Assembly: GCA_963664635.1 (NCBI GenBank) | Contig: OY761542.1 | Coordinates: 3,038,001 to 3,102,000 of the forward strand | Direction: 5' to 3' | Origin: VXNE01 sp963664635 | Lineage (GTDB): Bacteria > Pseudomonadota > Gammaproteobacteria > Pseudomonadales > Azotimanducaceae | Length of the DNA: 64,000 nucleotides | Shown: piece after piece, positions 16,699-24,287 of the stretch | Numbering within the stretch: the stretch's first letter is position 1 | Layout: every line of letters begins with the position of its first letter | Notes under the pieces: model-generated | Seen by the model: only the letters and a program-made list of their open reading frames with translations | What the model was told of the DNA's origin: nothing | The model's database searches: none | Program-made: the position numbers and the translations under genes

Positions 16699-18240
16699 AT
16701 GCCTCGACGATCAGGCGGTAGACGGGCGCGCCAGGCCGAGCGCGCCGCTCCGTTGGCGGAAGCGGTCAAGCCGGTTCGGCCGGGCCAGACCGGCGGACAG
16801 TTCCGGCCCCTGTCGGCGGCCGGTGTCGAAGCCATCGCGGACAACGCGTTGCGGATCCTCGACCGGGTCGGGTTCGCCGACGCCACCCCGCACTGCATCG
16901 AGACCTGCACCGCCGCCGGCGCCGTGCTCGGCGACGACGGGCGTTTGCGCATGCCGCCGAGCCTGGTCGAACGGACGCTGCAGCAGGCTCGGCGGAACCT
17001 GGTGCTGCATGGCCAGGATCCGCGGTGGGACCTGGACCTGAGCGGCACCCGGGTGCACTTCTCCACCGCCGGCGCCGCGGTCATGGTCGCCGACTCCGAG
17101 AACGGCCTGTACCGGGACTCCGAGGCGCAGGACCTGTACGACATGGCGCGCATCGTCGACACCTGCGAGCACATTCACATGTTCCAGCGGACCTGCGTCC
17201 CGCGGGACATCGCCGACAACTACGCACTGGACATCAATACCCTCTACTGCTCGTTGATGGGCACCAGCAAGCACGTCGGTTCGAGCTGGACGCTCTATCA
17301 GCACCTCGAGAAGAGCTTCGAGATGCTGCACACGATCGCCGGCGGCGAGGCCGCGTGGCGGGCGCGCCCGTTCGTGAGTCAGTCCAACTGCTTCGTGGTG
17401 CCGCCGCTGAAGTTCGCGACGGATGCCCTCGAATGCCTGCGGGTAGCGGTGCAGGGGGGCATGCCGGTGTTGCTGCTGTCGGCGGCCCAGGCCGGTGCGA
17501 CCGCCCCGGCGTACCTGGCCGGGACGGTCTCCCAAGCCTGGGCGGAGTGCCTCGGCGGGCTGGTGTATGTCAACGCGATCGAGCCCGGCGCGCCGGCGAT
17601 CATCGGCGCCTGGCCGTTCGTTTCGGACCTGCGTACCGGGGCGATGAGCGGCGGTTCATCGGAGCAGGGACTGCTGTCCGCCGCCTGCGCCCAGGTCGGC
17701 AACCACTTCGACCTGCCCTTCGGCACCGCCTGCGGCATGAGCGACGCCAAGTTCCCGGACTTCCAGGCCGGCGCGGAACGTGGCGCCACGGTGCTGTCCG
17801 CGGCCCTGTCGGGGGCAAATATCGTCTATGAATCCGCCGGCATGTACGCAAGTCTGCTGGGGGCGTGCCTGGAGAGCCTGCTGCTGGACAACGACATCCT
17901 GGGCGCCGTCGGACGCGTCGCCCGCGGGATCGAAGTCGACGCCGATACGCTGAGCTTCGCCGAGATCGAACGGATCTGCTGCAGCGGCGAGGGTCACTAC
18001 CTGGGTTCCGGCAATACCCTGCAGGTGATGCAGAGCGAGTACATCTATCCGGACTTCAGCGACCGCAACAGCCCGACGGTCTGGGAGGAACTGGGCAAGC
18101 CGGTGCTGCTGGACCAGGCGATCCAGAAGACACGGGAACTGCTCGCTCACCACGTGCCGCGCCACGTCAGCGACGCGATCGACGCCCGGTTGCGGGCCGA
18201 GTTCCCGATCTTTCTCTCCCCGACAGCGATGGGGCGATGA
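16699..18240 (+). CDS. MttB-family (trimethylamine/betaine) methyltransferase, non-pyrrolysine
   Basis: A 513-residue TIM-barrel methyltransferase of the MttB superfamily, with blocks such as RLMPPSLVERTLQQAR, HFSTAGAAVMVAD, LYDMARIVDTCEHIH and VYESAGMYASLLGACLES. There is no in-frame TAG, so it lacks the pyrrolysine of archaeal MttB. It belongs with the glycine-betaine-type MtgB enzymes that demethylate quaternary amines to the corrinoid protein. GGGAGG precedes the ATG, 11 nt after the activator stop. With the two flavoproteins it suggests stepwise betaine demethylation; the actual quaternary amine is not determined. A partial second copy lies at 19071. Confidence 0.85.
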   Translation: MPRRSGGRRARQAERAAPLAEAVKPVRPGQTGGQFRPLSAAGVEAIADNALRILDRVGFADATPHCIETCTAAGAVLGDDGRLRMPPSLVERTLQQARRNLVLHGQDPRWDLDLSGTRVHFSTAGAAVMVADSENGLYRDSEAQDLYDMARIVDTCEHIHMFQRTCVPRDIADNYALDINTLYCSLMGTSKHVGSSWTLYQHLEKSFEMLHTIAGGEAAWRARPFVSQSNCFVVPPLKFATDALECLRVAVQGGMPVLLLSAAQAGATAPAYLAGTVSQAWAECLGGLVYVNAIEPGAPAIIGAWPFVSDLRTGAMSGGSSEQGLLSAACAQVGNHFDLPFGTACGMSDAKFPDFQAGAERGATVLSAALSGANIVYESAGMYASLLGACLESLLLDNDILGAVGRVARGIEVDADTLSFAEIERICCSGEGHYLGSGNTLQVMQSEYIYPDFSDRNSPTVWEELGKPVLLDQAIQKTRELLAHHVPRHVSDAIDARLRAEFPIFLSPTAMGR

Positions 18241-18261
18241 TCCGCGCCGGAATCGGTTCAT

Positions 18262-18363
18262 CTTGACGGTCGGCACGGGCTGGACGCCGTACACGTCCGC
18301 GCAGTCGAAATAGAAGAGGCCCTGGTCGAGGGCCGCCTTGAAGATCGGGCGGGCGGCGTCGGG
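18262..18363 (-). pseudogene. Aldo/keto reductase fragment
   Basis: A leftward frame reads DAARPIFKAALDQGLFYFDC followed by ADVYG, the cofactor/active-site start of aldo/keto reductases (usually AALDxGINFFDTADVYG). Only about 30 residues survive and there is no start codon or remaining barrel. It lies between the mttB stop and the HigBA promoter. Confidence 0.55.
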
Positions 18364-18400
18364 TCGGTCACGGCAACACGGTCGGCCCGCTCCCCGGCAT

Positions 18401-18415
18401 TAACGTTTTGCGTTA
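18401..18415 (+). promoter_or_regulatory. Likely HigBA operator (inverted repeat)
   Basis: The inverted repeat TAACG-TTTTG-CGTTA sits 16 nt before the toxin start, in an AT-rich patch that also contains TTATTAT. Antitoxins of the HigA type usually repress their own promoter at such a site. Confidence 0.5.
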
Positions 18416-18430
18416 TTATCTCGGCGCGTC

Positions 18431-18727
18431 ATGTCGCAGCATCGCATCGTGAGCCGATTCAGGGACAGGGACACCGAAGGCATCTTTCGTGGCGCGCCCG
18501 TTCGTCGCCTCCCGCTCGACATCCAGCGACGCGCGCGCATGCGGCTTCAACGCGTGGTCACGGCGGCTGCGTTGACGGACCTCAACCTGCCTCCGTCGCA
18601 TCGCCTTGAAGCGCTCCGTGGCGACCGCAAGGGCCAGTACAGTATCCGCGTAAACGACCAATGGCGGGTTTGCTTTCGCTGGACGGCACAAGGTGCGACG
18701 GACATTGAAATCGTGGATTACCACTGA
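18431..18727 (+). CDS. higB: HigB-type toxin (RelE/ParE superfamily)
   Basis: A 98-residue basic protein with the HigB layout: FRDRDTEGIFRG at the start, RRLPLDIQRRARMRLQRV, then LNLPPSHRLEALRGDRKGQY and the RVNDQWRVCFRW strand pair. These toxins cut mRNA on the ribosome and are neutralised by the antitoxin encoded next. The toxin gene comes first, as in higBA operons. The stop is 18 nt before the antitoxin start. It lies between mttB and a partial copy of mttB, which suggests arrival by transfer. Confidence 0.9.
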   Translation: MSQHRIVSRFRDRDTEGIFRGAPVRRLPLDIQRRARMRLQRVVTAAALTDLNLPPSHRLEALRGDRKGQYSIRVNDQWRVCFRWTAQGATDIEIVDYH

Positions 18728-18745
18728 CTGTCACGGGAGAAAACC

Positions 18746-19033
18746 ATGACGGAAACTGCCCCCATCCATCCCGGAGAGCATCTGGCCGAGATCCTGGACG
18801 AATTGGAAATCAGCCAATACCGGTTGGCCAAAGCGATCGGCACCTCGGCAAGACGCATCAATGAGATCGTCCACGGGCGTCGGGCGATCACGGCGGACAC
18901 CGCATTGCGCATTGGCTGCGCACTGGGGATGACCCCCGAGTCCTGGCTGAACCTGCAAGCGTTGTACGACCTCGACATCGCCCGTGCTTCGGTGGACTCC
19001 GGCACCATCGAGACGCTGGCGGTGGTTCGCTGA
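18746..19033 (+). CDS. higA: HigA-type antitoxin (XRE helix-turn-helix)
   Basis: A 95-residue antitoxin starting MTETAPIHPGEHLAEILDEL. The helix-turn-helix is visible from about 22 to 60 (ISQYRLAKAIGTSARRINEI, then HGRRAITADTALRIG), followed by GMTPESWLNLQALYDL, typical of HigA/VapI proteins. It binds and blocks the HigB toxin and represses the operon at the inverted repeat before the toxin gene. GGGAGAAAACC precedes the ATG. The pairing with the toxin is firm. Confidence 0.9.
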   Translation: MTETAPIHPGEHLAEILDELEISQYRLAKAIGTSARRINEIVHGRRAITADTALRIGCALGMTPESWLNLQALYDLDIARASVDSGTIETLAVVR

Positions 19034-19070
19034 AACCAGAAGGACGGCGTTTCGCGCGCTCAGAGCAACC

Positions 19071-19223
19071 GCCGTCGGGCGGGTCGTGCGGGGGATCGAG
19101 GTCGACTCCGACACGCTGAGCTTCGCCGAGATCGAGCGGATCTGCTGCAGCGGCGAGGGTCACGACGCCCGGTTGCGGGCCGAGTTCCCGATCTCTCTCT
19201 CCCGGGCGGCCATGGGGCGGTGA
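19071..19223 (+). pseudogene. 3' fragment of a second mttB with an in-frame internal deletion
   Basis: It reads AVGRVVRGIEVDSDTLSFAE and on to CCSGEGH, then jumps to DARLRAEFPISLSRAAMGR and a stop. It matches 17911-17997 and 18181-18240 of the intact gene, with the 183 bp between them missing. The copy differs from the intact gene at scattered bases, so it is an old copy or a lost paralogue. It has no start of its own. Confidence 0.85.
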
Positions 19224-19280
19224 CCGGGGGCGGAGCGGACGTCAGACCACGCGCCGGGCCGCCCCGCGACCGGCAAACCG

Positions 19281-19959
19281 CTACTCCGCCGCGCCCCAGT
19301 GGCGGTCGTGGAACTGCAACAGCTCCGGGCCGCGTACGTCGTAGAACCAGAACGGGTTGTGGTCCACGCCCTGGGCGATCAGCCGTTCCGCGGGGACACC
19401 CAGACCGTCCAGGAAACCCAGGTACTCCAGCGTGGCTTCGTAGTTGAATCCCTTGGTGCCCACCCAGATCATGATGTTGAGTGGCGGTTGCGGGTGTTCG
19501 GCGTAGCCAGCGGGTACGGCGGTTCGCCGCATCGTCGTAGCCGGGCGGGAGGTAGATGTTGTAGCCCACCGGTACGCCCATGGACGGACTCCGAAACGTT
19601 GCGTGCGTCAGTCCCGGCAGGGCGTGATCCGCGGAAGGTGGATTGACCCAGCTGAAGGGTCGCCCCTGCTGTGCCAGGAAAGCCTGGATCTCGCTGAGTT
19701 CCACACGGCCGTCCCGGTCGACATCCAGCAGCGAGAACATCCCCGGCATCACTTCGTCTTCCGTCAGCACGCCGTCGCCGTTGCGGTCGCTCATGAAGTC
19801 TTCGGGCATTTGCGCAGAGAGGGCGCCAGAGCCCGTGTCCTCGCTGCCGGCCGTCTCGCCGGCCGCCGCGTGCACCGGCGCCGTCCACGCCAGCAGGAGG
19901 AGGCCCCCGGTGACGAGGCGACGCAGCTCCGATCCCACGGTTCCGCTCGGATCCATCAT
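19281..19959 (-). pseudogene. Decayed secreted EF-hand esterase
   Basis: The N-terminus is intact: signal peptide (LVTGGLLLLAWTAPVHA), two EF-hand calcium loops (DRNGDGVLTEDE and DVDRDGRVELSE), then the start of an esterase-D-like alpha/beta hydrolase (VGYNIYLPPGYDDAAN). The frame then shifts and continues as the far C-terminus (IMIWVGTKGFNYEATLEYLG, later DVRGPELLQFHDRHW). The whole nucleophile region is absent, so a deletion of several hundred bases with a frame change has removed the catalytic core. The remains would not be an active enzyme. Confidence 0.75.
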
Positions 19960-19991
19960 GGCTGAAAGAACAAGCTCCAGCGGTGGCGCTT

Positions 19992-22244
19992 TTACCCGAC
20001 CGAGGAGCCGATCGAGAAGCCTTCTTCGCTGATCGGCATGGTGCGGATGCGATGCCCCGTGGCCGCGAAGACCGCGTTGCACACGGCCGGGGCCAGTGGG
20101 GGCAGGCCGGGTTCGCCGAGCCCGCTCGGCGGGAAGTCGCTCGCCACGAAGTGCACGTCCACCCGTGGCGCGTCGGGCATGCGCAGCATGGGGTACCGGT
20201 CGAAGTTGGACTGCTCCACGCGGCCGTTCTCGAACGTCACCGACAGGCCGGCCATGGTGGACAAGCCGTCGATGACCGATCCCTCGAGCTGGTTCTCCGC
20301 CCCGGAGAGGTTGACGATCGGTCCCACGTCGGCCGCGACGGTGACCCGGTGGACCTTGATCTTCCGCTCCGCGTCCACGCTGACGTCGGCGACCTCGGCG
20401 ACATGGCCGGCGTGGCTGAAATAGAACGCGAGACCGAGGCCCCGGCCGGCGGGCATGGAGCGCCCCCAACCGGCCTGCCCCGCCGCGAGCCGGACGACGC
20501 CGGCGGCGCGGCCCGTGTGCAGTGCCCGGGGATTCCCGGGCTCCAGCCAGCGCGGCTCGCCGAGGATCTCGAGCAGCACGTCGAGGTGATCGCGTCCGCC
20601 CGCGACCGCAAGCTCGTGGACGAAGCTCTGGATGACGAAGCCGAAGACATTGGAGCCCGGCGCCCGCCAGGCCCCGCACCGGGTGCGCCAGTCGAGGGCC
20701 GTCTGCTCGAGGCGCAGGTTGTCTATCAGGCCGGTCGGGAAGACGCCGGGCCTGAAGCTCCCGCCGCTGACCGGGCGGCCCCGGTCGGCGAACGTGATGA
20801 AATGGTCCCGAAAAGCGGAAACCCTCCCCTCCCCGTCGAGCGATCCTTCGAGCTGGTGAAAGCCGCCGGCCCGGAACAGGTCGTGCGACATGTCGTCTTC
20901 ACGCGTCCACTGGAGCTTGACCGGACCGTCGATGCGCGTGGCGATCGCCGCCGCCTCGCACATGAAATCGTTGTACAGCCGGCGTCCGAAACCGCCGCCG
21001 CAGCGGGTCTGGTGCACCGTGACGCGGTCCGCAGCGATGCCCAGCGTGTTCGCGACGTTACCGATGCCGCGATGCGGGGTCTGGGTGGGCGCCCAGAGTT
21101 CGATGGCTCCGTCGCGGGACCAGGCCACGCAGTTCTGCGGTTCGAGCTGCGCGTGGCTGGCGAAGTGATAGGTGTAGAAGGACTCGAGCCGCTGCGCGCC
21201 GTTGGCGAGCGCGGTGTCGACGTCGCCCGTCTCCACCACCCGGGTGGCGCCGGGCTGGTGGCGGAGTTGTCCGGCCTGGGCGACGGCGTCGGACCAGCTA
21301 TCGCGTGCCGCGGTGCTCTCGTCCCAGTCCACCTGGAGCTGCCGCTTCGCCGCGAACGCTGCCCACGTGGAGTCGGCCACGATGGCGACACCGGGCATCA
21401 GTTCCAGCGGATTGCCGTTTCCTTCCAGAGAAAACACATCCTGTATACCTGGCAACGCTTTGATTTCACTTTCATTGAAAGATCGGACCCGCCCGCCCTG
21501 GGCGGGGCACTTCTGGTACACGGCGTACTTCATCCCCGGCAGCGACTGATCGATGCCGAACAACGGCTCGCCACGCACCAGGGCTTCATTGTCGACCCCG
21601 GTGATGCGCCTGCCGAGCAGACGGTACTGGTCGGGCGACTTCAGCGGCAGCGCGCCCGGGTTCGGCACCGGCATCGCGGCGGCCGCCTCGGCGAGCTCCG
21701 TGTAGTGGAGCCGTGCGCCGCTCGAGGCGTGCACGACGTGGCTGTCGCGCGTGGCAAGTTCGGCCGGCGGCACGCCCAGACGCACCGCGGCCGCGCCGAC
21801 CAGCATGGCGCGGGCGGTCGCGCCGGCCGTACGCAGCAGGTCCCAGTTCACGCGGATCGAGTTCGAGCCGCCGGCCACTTGCGGGCCGTAGGTCGCAGCG
21901 TCGATCGGCGACTGGGCGACTGTCACGTCCTCCCAGGCCGCATCCAGTTCCTCGGCCACGATCATCGGCAACGACGTCTTGACGCCCTGGCCGATCTCCG
22001 GGTTCTTGGCGTAGAGCGTGATGCCCTCGGAGTCGATGCGCAGAAACCCGTTCGGGTGCAGTGGGCCACCCGTCGCGGTGGCCCGCAGGCCGGTGAACGA
22101 GAGCATCAATCCGCCGCCGACCAGGCCCGTGAGCTTGAGGAAGTCGCGCCGGCCGATCTTCGCGATGGAGGCCGTCTCCATCCCGTCCACCGCCGCTTCG
22201 ACATCGACCGGAAGGTCCCCGGACGGTTCGAAAGCGCGCCTCAT
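19992..22244 (-). CDS. Molybdopterin-binding subunit of a xanthine-dehydrogenase-family hydroxylase
   Basis: A 750-residue large subunit of the IorB/CoxL-like single-chain type. A twin-arginine signal is visible (GRRDFLKLTGLVGGG at about 31-45), so it is exported folded to the periplasm. Molybdopterin-binding blocks follow: EIGQGVKTSLP, GGGFGRRLYNDF, CGAWRAPGSN and the final GEPGLPPLAPAVCNA with the likely catalytic Glu. AAGGAGG precedes the ATG. Its start overlaps the stop of the 2Fe-2S subunit by four bases, giving a two-subunit enzyme that probably passes electrons to a periplasmic cytochrome. Substrates of this family are aldehydes or N-heterocycles; which one is not known. Confidence 0.9.
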   Translation of the reverse strand: MRRAFEPSGDLPVDVEAAVDGMETASIAKIGRRDFLKLTGLVGGGLMLSFTGLRATATGGPLHPNGFLRIDSEGITLYAKNPEIGQGVKTSLPMIVAEELDAAWEDVTVAQSPIDAATYGPQVAGGSNSIRVNWDLLRTAGATARAMLVGAAAVRLGVPPAELATRDSHVVHASSGARLHYTELAEAAAAMPVPNPGALPLKSPDQYRLLGRRITGVDNEALVRGEPLFGIDQSLPGMKYAVYQKCPAQGGRVRSFNESEIKALPGIQDVFSLEGNGNPLELMPGVAIVADSTWAAFAAKRQLQVDWDESTAARDSWSDAVAQAGQLRHQPGATRVVETGDVDTALANGAQRLESFYTYHFASHAQLEPQNCVAWSRDGAIELWAPTQTPHRGIGNVANTLGIAADRVTVHQTRCGGGFGRRLYNDFMCEAAAIATRIDGPVKLQWTREDDMSHDLFRAGGFHQLEGSLDGEGRVSAFRDHFITFADRGRPVSGGSFRPGVFPTGLIDNLRLEQTALDWRTRCGAWRAPGSNVFGFVIQSFVHELAVAGGRDHLDVLLEILGEPRWLEPGNPRALHTGRAAGVVRLAAGQAGWGRSMPAGRGLGLAFYFSHAGHVAEVADVSVDAERKIKVHRVTVAADVGPIVNLSGAENQLEGSVIDGLSTMAGLSVTFENGRVEQSNFDRYPMLRMPDAPRVDVHFVASDFPPSGLGEPGLPPLAPAVCNAVFAATGHRIRTMPISEEGFSIGSSVG

Positions 22245-22717
22245 GACCGCCCTCCTTCCGCACTTTGCGCCGCTGCGGTCTTGATCGCCTGGCGAATGCG
22301 CAGGTACGTGCCGCAGCGGCAGAGGTTCGGCGCCATGGCCTCGTCGATGTCGGCGTCGCTCGGCGTCGGATTCGCCCGCAGCAGCGCTTCGGCCGCCATG
22401 ATCTGGCCCGCCTGGCAATAGCCGCACTGGGCGACGTCGAGGTCGACCCACGCCTGCTGTACGGCGCTCAGGCCGCCGTCAGGGCCGGCGAGGCCTTCCA
22501 CGGTGGACACCTCCGCCTCGACCGCCGCGGCCGCCGGGTAGGAGCACGAACGCACCGGCTTGCCGTCCACCAGGACGGTACAGGCGCCGCACTGGCTGAT
22601 GCCGCAACCGAACTTGGCCCCGACCAGGCCCAACCCGTCGCGCAGGACCCACAGGAGGGGCATGGTCGGTTCGACGCCCGTGAGTTCGTGGTCCTTGCCG
22701 TTCACGTTGAGCCGCAT
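22241..22717 (-). CDS. 2Fe-2S subunit of the molybdenum hydroxylase
   Basis: A 158-residue iron-sulfur subunit with both expected cluster sites. The plant-type site is FGCGISQCGACTVLVDG with a later RSCSYP. The helical C-terminal site is QCGYCQAGQ and LCRCGTYLRI. It passes electrons from the molybdenum centre of the co-encoded large subunit. AGGAGG precedes the ATG. Length and layout match IorA-like small subunits; there is no separate FAD subunit gene nearby, as expected for this type. It is the first gene of the pair and is flanked upstream by the GTGTCC repeats. Confidence 0.92.
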   Translation of the reverse strand: MRLNVNGKDHELTGVEPTMPLLWVLRDGLGLVGAKFGCGISQCGACTVLVDGKPVRSCSYPAAAAVEAEVSTVEGLAGPDGGLSAVQQAWVDLDVAQCGYCQAGQIMAAEALLRANPTPSDADIDEAMAPNLCRCGTYLRIRQAIKTAAAQSAEGGRS

Positions 22718-22805
22718 ATGGCTGCACCTCCTGAGACCAATGCACCGATTGTAGCGCCGCCGGCCATTCGGTGTGGGGCGCGACCCGGTCTGCCGCATCC
22801 GGGTT

Positions 22806-22965
22806 GTGTGTCCGCGTCGGGGTCGCCGTGTGTCCGCGTCGGGGTCGCCGTGTGTCCGTGTCGGGGTCGCGGGGGTCGCGTGTCGGGGTCGCGCTCGGAC
22901 GCCGTGTGTCCGTGTCGGGGGGGCGGGGTCGCGTGTCGGGGTCGCTGGACCCGCATCAGGGTCGA
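22806..22965. repeat. Tandem GTGTGTCCGCGTCGGGGTCGCC-type repeats
   Basis: Three 22-bp units are nearly identical (22806, 22828, 22850), followed by shortened and rearranged versions to about 22965. The array fills the gap between the divergent 2Fe-2S subunit and the frameshifted enolase-superfamily gene. The core GTGTCC recurs in other intergenic arrays of the window. Confidence 0.85.
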
Positions 22966-23064
22966 GCGCTCATCCAACACGGGGGGCGTCACCGAGGGGG
23001 TCCCTTGCGGGGCGGGCATCCGTTATCGTCGGGGTCTGGCGCAATCGCAATCAGGAGTTTCACC

Positions 23065-24242
23065 GTGAAGATCACCGATGTAGAGACTTTCGTTGTCGCC
23101 ACTCCGCCTCCGCACCGCGGCGGTCGCGTCTGGATATTCGTCAAGCTCACCACCGACAACGGGCTGCGCGGTTACGGCGAGGTCTACCAGGTGCCGTTTC
23201 ATCCACTCACCGTCGCGCGCATGATCGAGGACTTCGGCGAAACGTATGCCGTCGGACAGGATCCGTTTCAGATCGAGCGGCTGTGGCGACACGCGTACTA
23301 CGGCGACGGCTACGAACGCAACGTCGCCCACCAGCACCCGGACCACGCGGTGCTCGGCATCCTGAGCGCGCTGGAAACGGCTTGCTGGGACATCGTCGGC
23401 AAGGCGCTGGAGCAGCCGGTCTACAACCTGCTGGGCGGCAGATACCACGAGCGGTTGCGGTCCTACACCTACCTGTATCCGGACCCCGGCGACCGATCGC
23501 GGCGCTCACCGTTCACGGATCCGGAGCAGGCGGCCATCACCGCCGCCGCCTGCCTCGAGCAGGGCTTCACCGCCGTCAAGTTCGATCCCCTGATCGACGT
23601 CATGGGCAGGGACGATCCGCGGGAGGCCCCGCTGGATCGGCTGGACAACGCCGAGGCGGTGGTGCGCAGCGTGCGCGAGGCCGTGGGGGGCAGGTGCGAC
23701 ATCCTCATCGGGACCCACGGCCAGACGACCACTTCGGCCGCCGTGCGCTTCGCGCGCAGGGTCGAGCAGTTCGATCCACTCTGGTTCGAGAGCCGGTACC
23801 GCCAGAGAACGTCGACGAGATGGCGCGGGTAGCCCGCCATACCACCATTCCCGTCGCTACCGGTGAACGGCTGGCCACCAAGTACGAGTTTCGCCTGTTG
23901 CTGGAACAGCAGGCGGCGGCGATCCTCCAGATGGCCCTCGGCCGGGTCGGCGGCATCCTGGAGGCGAAGAAGATCGCCGGCATGGCCGAAGCGCATTACG
24001 CCCAGATCGCTCCGCACCTGTATTGCGGACCGATCGAACTGGCGGCCAACATTCAGGTCGATGCCTGCTCACCCAACTTCCTGATCCAGGAGAGCATCGG
24101 CAAGCTGGACGGGTTCCACGCCGATCTCCTGACACGCCCGCTCGAGTGGCAGGACGGTTTCATCATCCCGCCGACCGCGCCGGGGCTTGGCGTGGAGCTC
24201 GACGAAGCCGTCGCACGGGCGCACGCGTACCCGTCGCAGTAG
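23065..24242 (+). pseudogene. Mandelate racemase/muconate lactonizing enzyme family gene, frameshifted
   Basis: The frame from a GTG at 23065 (AGGAG upstream) gives MKITDVETFVVATPPPHRGG and continues through TAVKFDPLID to VEQFDPLWFE, then ends at a stop at 23830. The remainder is in another frame: EPVPPENVDEMARVARHTTI, then ATGERLATKYEFR, to the stop at 24242. Adding one G at about 23790 restores FDPLWFEEPVPPEN, the normal family sequence. The repaired protein would be 392 residues, the usual length. It is either a recent one-base deletion or a base-calling error. Members are Mg-dependent sugar-acid dehydratases or racemases. Confidence 0.85.
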
Positions 24243-24247
24243 GCGCG

Positions 24248-24267
24248 GGGGCGCTCCCGGGCGCCCC
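24248..24267. terminator. Possible bidirectional terminator hairpin
   Basis: GGGGCGC and GCGCCCC pair around a 6-nt loop between two convergent genes. There is no clear T-run, so it is a weak candidate. Confidence 0.35.
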
Positions 24268-24287
24268 TGTCCGGGTCCGGCGGCCTC

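Noticed and set aside
16699..18240. Pyrrolysine-containing MttB
   Set aside because: There is no in-frame TAG; the frame runs to a TGA at the normal length, so it is the non-pyrrolysine type.
22806..22965. CRISPR array
   Set aside because: Units are directly adjacent without unique spacers, so this is a tandem repeat. No cas gene is in the window.
23780..23800. Programmed frameshift in the enolase-superfamily gene
   Set aside because: No slippery heptamer or following stem-loop is visible, and the family does not use frameshifting.
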